A DNA stretch of 64,000 nucleotides from the NCBI RefSeq assembly GCF_004402015.1, contig NZ_SOPW01000004.1, forward strand, positions 186,001-250,000. Reading direction: 5' to 3'. Made by a program: the position numbers and the translations under genes. Positions 10,269 through 19,175 of this stretch are shown in pieces (the first letter of the stretch is position 1; each line of letters starts with the position of its first letter). Source of the stretch: Filobacillus milosensis. GTDB taxonomy: Bacteria > Bacillota > Bacilli > Bacillales > Alkalibacillaceae. The notes beneath the pieces were generated by a model that ran no database searches, was not told the origin of the DNA, and saw nothing but the letters and a program-made list of their open reading frames with translations.

Positions 10269-11042
10269 TTATTTTAATCTGGCAGTTCTTATTCTGATTT
10301 TATTTTTCTTTGTTTCTCCCAATAATCCAACGACTTTACTACGACCTTTTTTCTTAACTGAAATTAAATCACCTGACTCAAGGCTAAATGAAGGATCACT
10401 TACGACCCGGTAATTAACTTTAACAGCTTCTTTTTGAATATATTCCTGAGCTTTTTGACGAGACACTTGATAGATATCTTTTAATATAACATCCAGCCTG
10501 GTTGAAGAAACTGTACTATCTTTTTCATACCAATTATGATTTTGGTTAATTACCACTTGGAAAGGCACTTCTTTTAATGTTATCGACGTGTTTTTTATTT
10601 TTGTTAACTGCATTTGTATAAATACTGCAATTTCTTGATCAGCTATTATTTGAAAAAATCCGTGATCAACTAAGATGTCTCCAACTTTTTTCCGATGAAT
10701 GCCCAATGACATTAGAGTTCCTAGCACATCTCTATGTGTTAAAGTGACAAACTTCGTATGAAATGAACCTTGTAAAACTGTGATATTAAAGCTATTAGAT
10801 TGTATATCTTCATAAAATGGAGCTAGTATTGCTTTTTTTCTCTCGGCTTGCTTGTATCCCCCATAAAAGTCAAGGATTAGATCACTTTGCTTGCCAATTA
10901 TGGATTGAAGTATCGTTTGTTCTCTGGGATTCAAAAAGTCAGTGACAATGGTTTTGTACTGGATTTCAACTTGCTCTTTCCAGTCTAGCGCTTGGTCAAT
11001 GAAAGGTTGTTCATCTGGTCTGTAATGTTGATAAATATCCAT
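10269..11042 (-). CDS. ylmH: S4-domain RNA-binding protein YlmH
   Basis: A 257-residue protein conserved next to divIVA in Firmicutes. An S4-type RNA-binding domain lies at about residues 180-245 (LDVILKDIYQVSRQKAQEYI, then GDLISVKKKGRSKVVG). The N-terminal part is the YlmH-specific domain, with GSFHTKFVTLTHRDVLGTLM near residue 92. Recent work on YlmH links it to rescue of obstructed large ribosomal subunits; its role here is assigned by family. It follows ylmG with a gap of about 20 bases. Confidence 0.9.
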   Translation of the reverse strand: MDIYQHYRPDEQPFIDQALDWKEQVEIQYKTIVTDFLNPREQTILQSIIGKQSDLILDFYGGYKQAERKKAILAPFYEDIQSNSFNITVLQGSFHTKFVTLTHRDVLGTLMSLGIHRKKVGDILVDHGFFQIIADQEIAVFIQMQLTKIKNTSITLKEVPFQVVINQNHNWYEKDSTVSSTRLDVILKDIYQVSRQKAQEYIQKEAVKVNYRVVSDPSFSLESGDLISVKKKGRSKVVGLLGETKKNKIRIRTARLK

Positions 11043-11061
11043 GTGCTACCTCACTAACTTA

Positions 11062-11325
11062 TTAAAGAAATCTTGTAAATAAAGTTATAGCACCGTCAAC
11101 GGCTAAATTCAAAACAATAATAGCTACAATTGGTGAAATATCAATCATTCCAATTGGAGGAATAATTTTTCTGAACGGCTCTAAAAATGGCTCGCAAATT
11201 TTAGCTAAAAATTGCCCAATTGAAGATTCTCTTGCCCCTGGAAACCAAGACATTAGGATATAAGCAATTAAAGCAAAAGAATAACCTTGAATAGCAAAAA
11301 TAATTATGGTACCTAATAATTCCAT
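11062..11325 (-). CDS. ylmG: YggT-family membrane protein YlmG
   Basis: An 87-residue protein with two membrane helices joined by the loop [20 protein letters not shown], which is the YggT family signature. Its biochemical role is not established; relatives associate with division and membrane organisation. It sits 8 bases after sepF, in the standard sepF-ylmG-ylmH order. Confidence 0.9.
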   Translation of the reverse strand: MELLGTIIIFAIQGYSFALIAYILMSWFPGARESSIGQFLAKICEPFLEPFRKIIPPIGMIDISPIVAIIVLNLAVDGAITLFTRFL

Positions 11326-11333
11326 TGATTTAC

Positions 11334-11771
11334 CTACTTTCTATTAAATTGTTCTTCATCAAATAATTCTGTGATATTACCCGATATATTCACATGCTCG
11401 GGTGTACATAAAAAAGTTTGTTGACCTAACTTCTGTATATTTCCATTTAATGCATAGACTGTCCCACTTAAAAAATCTACAATCCTGCGTCCAGTTTGAT
11501 GATCCAAGCGTTGCAAATTAACTACGATTGATTGCCTTTTCTTTAAATGGTCTGCTATGCTTTGTGTTTCATCATAGCTCGTGGGCTCACACAAAACCAT
11601 TTTTGCATCATTTTGTACCGATGTTAGGCTAACGATATTATCTTTTTGATCTTGATTTGAAGGTTGTTCCCGGTAGTGTTGATGAGTTCGCTCGTTGTGT
11701 TGTACCGTTTCTTCAACCTCATCGTATTCTTCAAAGTCAAAGAAAGCTTTGAATTTATCTTTAAACCCCAT
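11334..11771 (-). CDS. sepF: Cell-division protein SepF
   Basis: SepF binds FtsZ and the membrane and forms rings that bundle FtsZ filaments. The 145-residue protein has an N-terminal amphipathic helix ([20 protein letters not shown]), a charged linker, and a C-terminal domain with [20 protein letters not shown] and [15 protein letters not shown]. Lengths and motifs match B. subtilis SepF. It lies 10 bases after ylmE. Confidence 0.94.
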   Translation of the reverse strand: MGFKDKFKAFFDFEEYDEVEETVQHNERTHQHYREQPSNQDQKDNIVSLTSVQNDAKMVLCEPTSYDETQSIADHLKKRQSIVVNLQRLDHQTGRRIVDFLSGTVYALNGNIQKLGQQTFLCTPEHVNISGNITELFDEEQFNRK

Positions 11772-11781
11772 AATAAACCTC

Positions 11782-12462
11782 CTATTGTAGCTCTTTTCCT
11801 ACTAAGCTTGTCCCTATTCGCAAATGTGTGGCTCCCTCTTCAATAGCAACCTCAAAATCCTGACTCATTCCCATTGATAGGTAATGACAAGGGGCATGAT
11901 TCAAGTTCATCTCTTGAATTTGATCTCTAAGATTACGCAATGACTTAAAACAGTTACGAACAACATCTTGTTCTTCAGTCAATGGTGCCATGGTCATTAA
12001 TCCAACAACCTCTATATTCTCATAATCCCCTAATAATTTTATGAAATCATTCACTTGTTCAGGTTGGAGACCATGTTTTGATTCTTCACCACTTGTATTA
12101 ACTTGTATAAAGCAAGGGATTTTTCTATTAGATCGTTTGTTAATTTCTTTAGCCAATGATTTACGATCTAATGAATGTATGTAATCTACATCGTCTATAA
12201 TTTCTTTCACTTTTCGGGACTGTAGAGTCCCAATAAAATGCCAAGTAGCTTGTTTACCAATCACTTCAAATTTCTCTTTAAAGCCTTCTAAACGATTTTC
12301 GCCTAAATCTTGAATACCTGCTTTAATCGCTTGGTTAGCTGTTTCAATTGACACATATTTAGTTACAGCGACAACAGTTATTTCATCTTCCTGACGATTG
12401 GAACGCTGACATGCTTCATTTATTTGGCTCATGATTTGATTATAATTTTCTTTAATGGTCAT
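11782..12462 (-). CDS. ylmE: PLP homeostasis protein, YggS family
   Basis: The 226-residue protein has the fold-type III pyridoxal-phosphate domain of the YggS/PROSC family. The PLP lysine lies in VVAVTKYVS near residue 34. HFIGTLQSRKVKEI near residue 75 and LSMGMSQDFEVAIEEGATHLRIG near the C-terminus are family signatures. Relatives buffer PLP levels and have no known catalytic reaction. It lies between pgeF and sepF as in B. subtilis. Confidence 0.92.
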   Translation of the reverse strand: MTIKENYNQIMSQINEACQRSNRQEDEITVVAVTKYVSIETANQAIKAGIQDLGENRLEGFKEKFEVIGKQATWHFIGTLQSRKVKEIIDDVDYIHSLDRKSLAKEINKRSNRKIPCFIQVNTSGEESKHGLQPEQVNDFIKLLGDYENIEVVGLMTMAPLTEEQDVVRNCFKSLRNLRDQIQEMNLNHAPCHYLSMGMSQDFEVAIEEGATHLRIGTSLVGKELQ

Positions 12463-12482
12463 TAGACATCCCCTCTTGTTGA

Positions 12483-13283
12483 TTAACTATTGTTAAGATA
12501 AATAAATGCCATCATACGTCCAGTTTCACCTTGATCTCTACGATAGGAATAAAATAATTCCTCATCTTTAAATGTGCAATATTCAGTTATATATATATAA
12601 TCACTTATGACATCAGCATCGACTAAATACAGAAAATTTAATCGTTTTAGATCTAATAAAAAATGACCTTCTGTAGTCGGAGTTAATACCTCATCATGAT
12701 AAGCTTCCGGTATATGATCAACGACACGTTGGTCAACCTCATAATTCTTCTTTGAAATACACGGTCCAATAATGACTTCAATTTCACCAGGTTTTATCCC
12801 TTTTTCCATAAACTTATTAACCATTAGTGGCCCTATGTTTTTTACCGTGCCTTTCCAGCCGGCATGAGCAATCCCTATCAAATTAGAGTGTTTAGCTTTA
12901 AATAGTAATGGAACACAATCAGCATAAAAAGCCGTTAGCACATGATTAGGGGTATCGGTTAACATACCATCCGCATCAATTGCAGCCTCGTCATGCTTTA
13001 ATTTATTTAAGTCCCCATCCCATGTAGTTAAATCAATAATCTCATTACTATGAACTTGATTAAGGGATTTCCAATCACTTAAAGGTCGTTTAATCCATTC
13101 ACTAAACTTTTGCCTGTTTTTTAGAACATGTACTCGTTGATCCTTCACATGTAGACCTAAGTTCATAGAATTAAATGGCGCTTGACTATAACCATTTTGT
13201 CGAGTAGAAAATCCAGCTGTTACATTTGATCCTTTCCATGGTTTCACTTCTAAATAATTTTCATGATGTTCCAAGATTTCCAT
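12483..13283 (-). CDS. pgeF: Peptidoglycan editing factor PgeF (YlmD/YfiH, laccase-like)
   Basis: Members of this family act as multicopper-like or purine nucleoside enzymes and help keep wall precursors correct. Visible motifs are ADCVPLLF near residue 120, IGIAHAGWKGTVKNI near residue 137, and GPCISKKNYEV near residue 175, supplying the conserved Cys and His ligands. I chose the ATG at 13283 (MEILEHHENYLEVKPW) because AAGGAG lies just upstream; this gives 266 residues. The longer open frame begins at 13352 without a comparable site. Confidence 0.9.
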   Translation of the reverse strand: MEILEHHENYLEVKPWKGSNVTAGFSTRQNGYSQAPFNSMNLGLHVKDQRVHVLKNRQKFSEWIKRPLSDWKSLNQVHSNEIIDLTTWDGDLNKLKHDEAAIDADGMLTDTPNHVLTAFYADCVPLLFKAKHSNLIGIAHAGWKGTVKNIGPLMVNKFMEKGIKPGEIEVIIGPCISKKNYEVDQRVVDHIPEAYHDEVLTPTTEGHFLLDLKRLNFLYLVDADVISDYIYITEYCTFKDEELFYSYRRDQGETGRMMAFIYLNNS

Positions 13284-13344
13284 ACGATCGCTCCTTGTAT
13301 TACTCCCTATTTTACCATAGATATCAACAATTTTCTGCATATTA

Positions 13345-13596
13345 TTATTCAAATTGTCTATTCATATGCGGTATCTTCACAAGGATTACATCTGCTCCAA
13401 TTCGTTCGATGTTTGACCATCGGATTAATAACTCTTCCTCTTCACCGAATAAACCAAACCATTTGGCTCTTGTGGTTACAACTAATGCTAAAACAACCCC
13501 TATGGTGACATCAACCTCTAAATCGTTAATAAATCCAATTTTTTCACCGTTATCAACATTTATAATATCTTTTGTTTGAAGTTCTGATAATAACAT
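13345..13596 (-). CDS. ylmC: PRC-barrel sporulation protein YlmC/YmxH
   Basis: An 83-residue protein of the YlmC/YmxH family with a PRC-barrel fold (SELQTKDIINVDNGEKIGFI). The function is unknown. The ATG at 13596 follows AAAGGGGTGA; a GTG three codons upstream overlaps that site and is less likely. B. subtilis has ylmA between sigG and ylmC, whereas here repeat copy 2 occupies that position. Confidence 0.85.
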   Translation of the reverse strand: MLLSELQTKDIINVDNGEKIGFINDLEVDVTIGVVLALVVTTRAKWFGLFGEEEELLIRWSNIERIGADVILVKIPHMNRQFE

Positions 13597-13698
13597 GAAA
13601 ATCACCCCTTTGTCTTACATATATGAAAAGACACATAAAAATAGCCCCTGAAAATTTCAGGAGCTACTTTAAAATTAGTTTTGTTAAAGTTGTGTTAA

Positions 13699-13995
13699 TT
13701 CTACGAATCGTTACAGGCGGACGCTTTCCGCGGGCACGGCCTCAACGAAGGAACTTCAATGAATAACCCTCATTGCACCATTGCGCCGAGTAAGCTTACT
13801 TCGAAGCATTACTAGTAGACGCAGGTGCATCCAAAGCGATTTTCGCTCGTGCTGTTCCCGCGAAGACCTGGACGGTCAAGTGTCGAAGTTGGCCACAAAT
13901 GCTACTTGAAATACGTCTTTGCATTAGTTTCCGCCGAGTAACCGCAGGCGCAGGACGTGGCCGTTTTTAGTCGACCAGGAGTCGCCGCCTTTCAC
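13699..13995 (+). repeat. GC-rich modular inverted-arm repeat, copy 2 (long form)
   Basis: About 297 bases. The left arm reads TACAGGCGGACGCTTTCCGC and GGGCACGGCCTCAAC. A middle module carries TGCACC and GGTGCA arms, also found in copy 3. It is followed by the shared CGTGCTGTTCCCGC segment. An extra module unique to this copy (about 13862-13977) has its own arms GGCCAC and GTGGCC, and the repeat ends in AGGAGTCGCCGCCTTTC. The rest of the 13597-14061 gap shows nothing else. It separates sigG from ylmC. Confidence 0.87.
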
Positions 13996-14061
13996 TCTTC
14001 ATTAAATTCATATATGTTACCTTTTCTTGTATTAACATTTAGCTTTAACAGTGATTAAGAA

Positions 14062-14844
14062 CTAGTTTTCTAATACACTTTTATTCATTTCTTTAATTGC
14101 TGATTTTTCAAGTCTTGAAACTTGAGCTTGTGAGATTCCTATCTCATCTGCAACTTCCATTTGTGTTTTTCCTTCAAAGAAACGTTGATTAATGATAAGC
14201 TTTTCTCGATCATTTAAACTTTTTATTCCTTCTCGAATGGCTAAATCATTAACCCAAGAAGAATCTTTTTGTTTCTCATCTTTTAGTTGATCCATAACAA
14301 AGATTGGATCGCTTCCATCGTTATAAATAGGTTCAAACAATGAAACTGGATCTTGAATGGCATCTAATGCAAAAACCACATCTTCTTGTGGAACATCCAT
14401 CTCTTTTGCAATTTCTTGAGTCGTTGGTTCAGTAGATGTTTTACTCATTAATTGTTCTTTAATTTGTAATGCCTTATAAGCTATGTCTCTTAAAGACCTT
14501 GAAACTCTTATCGGATTATTATCTCTTAAATACCTACGAATCTCACCGATGATCATAGGTACCGCATAAGTCGAAAATTTTACATTTTGACCTAAGTCAA
14601 AGTTGTCAATTGATTTCATCAAACCGATACAACCAACCTGAAATAAATCATCTACATTTTCTCCACGATGATTAAAACGCTTAATGACACTTAATACTAA
14701 TCTTAAATTACCATTCACTAATTCTTCCCTTGCTTGTACTTCTCCAGACTGCATGCGTCTAAATAAGTCACGCATTTCTTCATTCGTTAAAACTGGCAAC
14801 TTTGAAGTATCAACACCGCATATTTCAACTTTATGTCTCGCCAT
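14062..14844 (-). CDS. sigG: Forespore sigma factor SigG
   Basis: Late forespore sigma factor of 260 residues. Its N-terminal MARHKVEICGVDTSKLPVL is characteristic. Region 2 includes DDLFQVGCIGLMKSIDNFD and FSTYAVPMIIGEIRRYLRD, and region 4 ends with EVADEIGISQAQVSRLEK. It lies 145 bases downstream of sigE with its own space for a promoter. In B. subtilis sigG is transcribed by sigma-F and sigma-G; I could not define such a promoter with confidence here. Confidence 0.97.
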   Translation of the reverse strand: MARHKVEICGVDTSKLPVLTNEEMRDLFRRMQSGEVQAREELVNGNLRLVLSVIKRFNHRGENVDDLFQVGCIGLMKSIDNFDLGQNVKFSTYAVPMIIGEIRRYLRDNNPIRVSRSLRDIAYKALQIKEQLMSKTSTEPTTQEIAKEMDVPQEDVVFALDAIQDPVSLFEPIYNDGSDPIFVMDQLKDEKQKDSSWVNDLAIREGIKSLNDREKLIINQRFFEGKTQMEVADEIGISQAQVSRLEKSAIKEMNKSVLEN

Positions 14845-14989
14845 TTTTGCCCCTCCCGCATGGAGATGATGTTCAATTTAAAGTTTCTCCAGTACGGAAG
14901 TTTTTATGCGGATTTATTCATTTTCAAAATATTGTATATCTATTGATTAATTTATTTGAAATGGTGCAACCCTAGTTACTACAAGGTTT

Positions 14990-15709
14990 TTATACCATTT
15001 TATTAAATTCTCGTTTTAAACGTCTGATAATTTTTTTCTCTAGTCTTGAAATATAAGATTGTGAAATTCCAAGTTGTTCAGCGACATCTTTCTGAGTTTG
15101 TTCCTTGTTACCACTCAAACCAAATCGCATTTCCATAATTTGCTTTTCTCGTCCTGATAACTTTGATAATGCCGATTTTAATAAATTTTTATCAACAGAC
15201 AAATCCAGGTCTTTAGTAATAATATTTTCTTCAGTGCCTAAAACATCAGATAATAATAACTCATTACCATCCCAATCTACATTCAAAGGTTCATCAAATG
15301 AAATTTCTGTTTTACGCTTATTATTCCTTCTTAAGTACATTAATATTTCATTTTCAATACATCTTGATGCATACGTCGCCAGTTTAATATTTTTCTCTGG
15401 ATTAAATGTATTAACGGCTTTTATGAGTCCAATTGAACCAATACTTATTAAATCCTCAATATGAATACCCGTATTCTCAAACTTTTTAGCGATATAAACC
15501 ACTAATCTTAAATTATGCTCAATTAATTTAGACTTTGCCTCTGCATCACCATTACTCACCCGATCTAACATTTCTTTTTCTACTTCTTTTGTTAATGGTG
15601 GCGGTAAGGCTTCACTCCCCCCAATATAGTAAATTTCATCAGGCTTACCTTTAAGTTTAATAATTAACGTTAAGAAAAAGAATTTAATTCGGTACCAAAC
15701 TCGCTTCAT
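14990..15709 (-). CDS. sigE: Mother-cell sigma factor SigE precursor (pro-sigma-E)
   Basis: A 239-residue sigma factor with a positively charged amphipathic pro-sequence ([21 protein letters not shown]) ahead of [13 protein letters not shown], the region where SpoIIGA cuts in B. subtilis. Region 2 has [19 protein letters not shown] and [16 protein letters not shown]; region 4 has [18 protein letters not shown]. Its ATG overlaps the spoIIGA stop (TAATG), so the protease and its substrate are translationally coupled. Confidence 0.97.
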   Translation of the reverse strand: MKRVWYRIKFFFLTLIIKLKGKPDEIYYIGGSEALPPPLTKEVEKEMLDRVSNGDAEAKSKLIEHNLRLVVYIAKKFENTGIHIEDLISIGSIGLIKAVNTFNPEKNIKLATYASRCIENEILMYLRRNNKRKTEISFDEPLNVDWDGNELLLSDVLGTEENIITKDLDLSVDKNLLKSALSKLSGREKQIMEMRFGLSGNKEQTQKDVAEQLGISQSYISRLEKKIIRRLKREFNKMV

Positions 15710-16623
15710 TATATTACTCCTTTCACATGTTGAACCTTTGTATTTTTAGATTGAAATAATAATGGATGTAACAGGCTGTTATAATTCAGACTCTGAGAAA
15801 ACTCCCCAAAGTGTACACCAACATAAACTCTTTTGGATGAATGAATAAACTGACCAACTTTAATCGAAACTTGTTTAACCTGAAATACTGGAATGTATCC
15901 ATGATCTCCGCCGGCTTTTTTTAATGGAATATACTCAAAAGGCAGTTCGTAGTCTGGACTTAAATGTGATTTGTTTCTTAACTCATTAATTTTATCGCTT
16001 CCAAACCATTCAGCTGCTGTAGGTTCGTCAATTAACATAATGGGTTTGTTCATGAGAGGATGGGTTAATTGATTACCAGTATCATAAAAACCTTTTAAGT
16101 GAAAGCTCATATTCTCGTTAATTTTTACAACTACATCATATAATTGTTCATGTTTTAACTTGATAACGGAAAGGGATTGTAATCGATCTTTTGTAAACCA
16201 AAGAAATAAAGGAAAAGTAATAAGTATAAATATCCAACTAACCATATTTCCATAGCTTATATGTGTTAACCAAGGAGCATCGATATATTGAGATTGTAAA
16301 AAATAATGAAGCCCAAACAATCCACCTCCGATTGCAAAGTTAATGAAATAGAAACTAAAAAAATAAATAAAAAACTTTTTCATTGATTGGAATGAAAAAG
16401 CTATTAAGATGATGCCAATTGAATACAACGCTTTAATAATTGGTAAATTGAGCCAGTCCAAAGAAGGGATAAACGATAATGGAATAATTAATGAAGCGTA
16501 GAATCCCGCCAAAACAACACGCCATTTAGAAAAAGGATGTCGCACAACCCAAGCTACGACGAACAAAACAAGGCAATCAAAGAAAAAATTTAAAATCCAT
16601 ATTAAATCTAAGTATATTTGCAC
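15709..16623 (-). CDS. spoIIGA: Pro-sigma-E processing aspartic protease SpoIIGA
   Basis: SpoIIGA sits in the sporulation septum and converts pro-sigma-E to active sigma-E after a SpoIIR signal. Five membrane helices fill residues 1-150. The cytosolic protease domain carries the catalytic aspartate in [13 protein letters not shown] (D181). I chose the GTG at 16623, giving 304 residues and the family start [13 protein letters not shown], with AAAGGGATGA at correct distance. An ATG at 16632 lies directly on that site and would add three residues. Confidence 0.94.
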   Translation of the reverse strand: MQIYLDLIWILNFFFDCLVLFVVAWVVRHPFSKWRVVLAGFYASLIIPLSFIPSLDWLNLPIIKALYSIGIILIAFSFQSMKKFFIYFFSFYFINFAIGGGLFGLHYFLQSQYIDAPWLTHISYGNMVSWIFILITFPLFLWFTKDRLQSLSVIKLKHEQLYDVVVKINENMSFHLKGFYDTGNQLTHPLMNKPIMLIDEPTAAEWFGSDKINELRNKSHLSPDYELPFEYIPLKKAGGDHGYIPVFQVKQVSIKVGQFIHSSKRVYVGVHFGEFSQSLNYNSLLHPLLFQSKNTKVQHVKGVI

Positions 16624-16672
16624 GACAGTCATCCCTTTTTGAAATAGAGAAAGTTTTATGCTTGTACCTAAA

Positions 16673-16705
16673 AGTATAAAAAAAAGAGCCGAAAAATCAT
16701 GTCAA
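16673..16705 (-). promoter_or_regulatory. Candidate spoIIG-type promoter with long spacer
   Basis: On the minus strand TTGACA (16700-16705) and TATACT (16673-16678) are 21 bases apart, ahead of spoIIGA. The B. subtilis spoIIG promoter is known for consensus-like boxes with a 22-base spacer that need Spo0A. The -35 box lies in the loop of the preceding terminator hairpin. I see no perfect Spo0A box (TGTCGAA) upstream, only weak matches such as TGTCATA, so the call is tentative. Confidence 0.45.
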
Positions 16706-16724
16706 TTTTTCGGCTCTTTTTGCA
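16683..16724 (-). terminator. Terminator of the queF-yhhQ operon
   Basis: Arms AAAAAGAGCCGAAAAAT and ATTTTTCGGCTCTTTTT flank a short loop, with T-runs on both sides. It stops the queF-yhhQ transcript before spoIIGA and could work on both strands. Confidence 0.85.
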
Positions 16725-16776
16725 TCTATTTTTGCAAGGTTTTGTCATAATAAAGATTAGAATGATTTGAAATCAG

Positions 16777-17427
16777 TTATGAAGTAGCTTCCATAGGCTG
16801 GTTTACTGAATCTGTTTGTTTATTTTTTCTGGTTAACCAGTAAAAAATCGGTGTATCTAGTGTAGCAATGCCTAACTTAATTACATATTGGCTTAAGATC
16901 ATCATCCAAATATTTGGTACATTACCAATAAAAGCAATCGTAATAAATACAGTAGTATCAATTAATTGAGAAATTGCAGTACTCAAGTTATTTCTTAACC
17001 ACTTAAGGCGAGTGTGTGTTAATTTTTTAAGCATTGAGAATATCCAAACATCAATGTGTTGGGATGTTAGATATGCTGCAAGTGACGCTAACACAAAACG
17101 GGCATTTTGACCAAGTAAAGTTTCATATGCAGTCTGCGATTCTTGTGCAAAAGGAGCAACCGGTAAAAGTTGACCAAATAAAATCATGATGCTTGCAAAA
17201 ATTTGTGCGATAAACCCAAAGATGATCGTCTGTTTAGCTTGTTTTTTTCCGTAATTTTCATGAATGATATCAGTGATTAAAAACGTGACTGCATAAACAA
17301 CTACAGCAGCTGGAACAATAAAGTTTTCACTAAACATAACAAGTTTACCAGCAATTACATTTGCAACAACTAAAGCACTTGCAAAAATGACATTAAGCAG
17401 AATTAACTTTTGATCTTTACTCATCAT
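16777..17427 (-). CDS. yhhQ: Queuosine precursor transporter, YhhQ/DUF165 family
   Basis: A 216-residue membrane protein with about six helices. Family signatures are FITDIIHENYGKKQAKQTII near residue 55 and SQLIDTTVFITIAFIGN near residue 145. Family members import queuosine precursors such as preQ0 or preQ1. The start MMSKDQKLILLNVIFASALV overlaps the queF stop (ATGATGAGTAA). A longer frame to 17553 lies inside queF and is not credible. Its place behind a preQ1 riboswitch and queF supports the transport role directly. Confidence 0.9.
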   Translation of the reverse strand: MMSKDQKLILLNVIFASALVVANVIAGKLVMFSENFIVPAAVVVYAVTFLITDIIHENYGKKQAKQTIIFGFIAQIFASIMILFGQLLPVAPFAQESQTAYETLLGQNARFVLASLAAYLTSQHIDVWIFSMLKKLTHTRLKWLRNNLSTAISQLIDTTVFITIAFIGNVPNIWMMILSQYVIKLGIATLDTPIFYWLTRKNKQTDSVNQPMEATS

Positions 17428-17824
17428 TGTCACGTACCGCCTTTGTGGTGAGCTCAATGCCACCACGTGCCGATTGGTATACTGTGACTTCAACATTAAG
17501 AGGCTCAATAGCAAAAACAATATCATCTGCAATTTGTGCCGCCAATGATTCACAAAATGCTCCTTGATCTCTAAATGACCAAAGATAAAACTTCAATGAC
17601 TTAGATTCAATGCATTTATTTTTAGGAGTATAAGTGATTTCCACTCTTCCGAAATCGGGTTGACCCGTTTTCGGACAGACCGCAGTAAATTCTAACGCAT
17701 TAAACGTAATTGATTGAACATTCGGCGCATCAAACGCCTCGTTCTTTAAAATCTCGCGCCCTTCCTCGACGCTATTCGGTCTAGGCATTGGACCTGACCT
17801 TGGTAGATAATAGTTCTCTGACAT
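17417..17824 (-). CDS. queF: NADPH-dependent 7-cyano-7-deazaguanine reductase
   Basis: QueF reduces preQ0 to preQ1 in queuosine synthesis. The catalytic pair is C50 (FTAVCPKTGQ) and D57 (QPDFG), seven apart as in B. subtilis QueF, and the QueF motif is ESKSLKFYLWSFRDQG at residues 73-88. The ATG at 17824 (MSENYYLPR) follows AAGGAG and gives 135 residues, a little shorter than B. subtilis QueF at its N-terminus. A longer frame to 17941 would run through the riboswitch and the promoter and is rejected. Confidence 0.94.
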   Translation of the reverse strand: MSENYYLPRSGPMPRPNSVEEGREILKNEAFDAPNVQSITFNALEFTAVCPKTGQPDFGRVEITYTPKNKCIESKSLKFYLWSFRDQGAFCESLAAQIADDIVFAIEPLNVEVTVYQSARGGIELTTKAVRDNDE

Positions 17825-17833
17825 GTTAATCAT

Positions 17834-17872
17834 CTCCTTAGTTTTGATTAAGCAGGATTTCGCGAACTGCTT
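17834..17872 (-). promoter_or_regulatory. preQ1-I riboswitch ahead of queF
   Basis: On the minus strand the element reads AAGCAG, loop TTCGCGAAAT, CC, then CTGCTT, an A-rich stretch AATCAAAACTAA, and GGAG. The AAGCAG/CTGCTT stem plus the TCC segment pairing with GGA form the H-type pseudoknot of preQ1-I aptamers. The GGAG is the queF ribosome binding site, so ligand binding should block translation initiation of queF and the coupled transporter. Confidence 0.85.
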
Positions 17873-17896
17873 ATATGTGCGGTAACACAAAATATA

Positions 17897-17925
17897 ATTA
17901 TAACAGAGAAGTAATATAAGTGGAA
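17897..17925 (-). promoter_or_regulatory. Probable sigma-A promoter of queF-yhhQ
   Basis: On the minus strand a perfect TATAAT (17897-17902) lies 17 bases from a weak -35 TTCCAC (17920-17925). It is about 25 bases upstream of the riboswitch, so the transcript would begin just before the aptamer. Confidence 0.6.
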
Positions 17926-17939
17926 GACACAAAAAACAC

Positions 17940-17972
17940 AAAAAACCCTATAGCTTTTTCAGCTACAGGGTT
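17940..17972 (-). terminator. Terminator after ftsZ
   Basis: Arms CCCTGTAGCT and AGCTATAGGG on the minus strand form a ten-pair stem with one G-T pair, followed by TTTTTTG. It lies six bases after the ftsZ stop and separates the dcw cluster from the queuosine operon. Confidence 0.88.
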
Positions 17973-17978
17973 GTACTC

Positions 17979-19112
17979 TTATCGATCTCTATTTCTGTTT
18001 CTTAAGAACGTAGGAATATCGAGTGTATCTTCTTCAAAAGATTTGCGACTTGGCGTTTCTTGTCTTTGTGGTTGTTGTTGAGCTTGATTTAAAGAAGGAC
18101 TTGGATTTGATGCTGGTCGCTGTTGAAATCCTTGTGGTTGTCCTTGGTCTTGTTTTTTGCTCTCATCAAAGCCAGTAGCAATTACTGTTACCACAATTTC
18201 ATCTTTAAGATTTTCGTTAATAACTGAACCGAAAATCACATTAACTTCCTGGTCAGCTGCTGAAGTTACGATTTCTGCAGCTTCTTGTACTTCAAATAAA
18301 CTTAAGTTAGCTCCACCAGAGATGTTCATTAATACACCGTGAGCACCGTCTATTGAAGTTTCAAGTAATGGTGAAGAAATAGCTTTCTTTGCAGCCTCTG
18401 TCGCTCGGTTTTCACCTGTAGCCACACCAATTCCCATTAATGCTGAACCTCGATCAGCCATAATTGTTTTTACGTCTGCAAAGTCAACGTTAATAAGACC
18501 CGGAACAGCAATTAAGTCGGAAATACCTTGTACACCTTGTCTTAGCACATTATCTGCTTCACGGAATGCTTCTAACATAGGTGTGTTCTTATCAACAATT
18601 TCTAATAAACGATCATTAGGAATAACGATTAGTGTATCAACACTTGCTTTTAGTGAATCTACACCATTCGTTGCCTGAGTAGATCTTTTTCTGCCTTCAA
18701 ATAAGAACGGACGAGTAACAACACCAACAGTTAATGCATTCATTTCTTTAGCGATTTGGGCAACAACAGGTGCAGCACCAGTACCAGTTCCACCACCCAT
18801 TCCAGCAGTAACAAATACCATGTCAGCACCTTGAAGTGCTTCTTCAATAAGTTCTCTGCTTTCTTCGGCAGCTTTTTTACCGACCTCTGGGTTAGCTCCT
18901 GCCCCTAAACCTCGTGTTAATTTTTCACCAATTTGTAGTTTAGTTTCAGCTTTTGATAGATTAAGAGCTTGGGCATCTGTATTAACTGCAATAAATTCTA
19001 CACCTTGTACACCATGTTCAATCATTCGGTTAACAGCGTTACTACCACCACCGCCGCAACCGATTACTTTTATTGTGGCTAGTTGATCAACATTTGATTC
19101 GAAATCTAACAT
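17979..19112 (-). CDS. ftsZ: Cell-division GTPase FtsZ
   Basis: Tubulin-like GTPase that builds the Z ring; 377 residues. The nucleotide loop [15 protein letters not shown] lies at residues 17-31 and the tubulin signature [15 protein letters not shown] near residue 104. A glutamine- and proline-rich linker follows residue 315. The C-terminal peptide [13 protein letters not shown] is the docking site for FtsA and SepF, and both partners are encoded in this window. It lies 63 bases after ftsA. Confidence 0.98.
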   Translation of the reverse strand: MLDFESNVDQLATIKVIGCGGGGSNAVNRMIEHGVQGVEFIAVNTDAQALNLSKAETKLQIGEKLTRGLGAGANPEVGKKAAEESRELIEEALQGADMVFVTAGMGGGTGTGAAPVVAQIAKEMNALTVGVVTRPFLFEGRKRSTQATNGVDSLKASVDTLIVIPNDRLLEIVDKNTPMLEAFREADNVLRQGVQGISDLIAVPGLINVDFADVKTIMADRGSALMGIGVATGENRATEAAKKAISSPLLETSIDGAHGVLMNISGGANLSLFEVQEAAEIVTSAADQEVNVIFGSVINENLKDEIVVTVIATGFDESKKQDQGQPQGFQQRPASNPSPSLNQAQQQPQRQETPSRKSFEEDTLDIPTFLRNRNRDR

Positions 19113-19175
19113 CTTTTGTTCCTCCTATTGTTCAAAATTCCTTTTCAATGACTTTTGTGAAGGAATCACTAAATA

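Noticed and set aside
13699-13995. Insertion sequence at repeat copy 2
   Set aside because: No transposase frame, no clear target-site duplication, and the arms fit a short structured repeat better.
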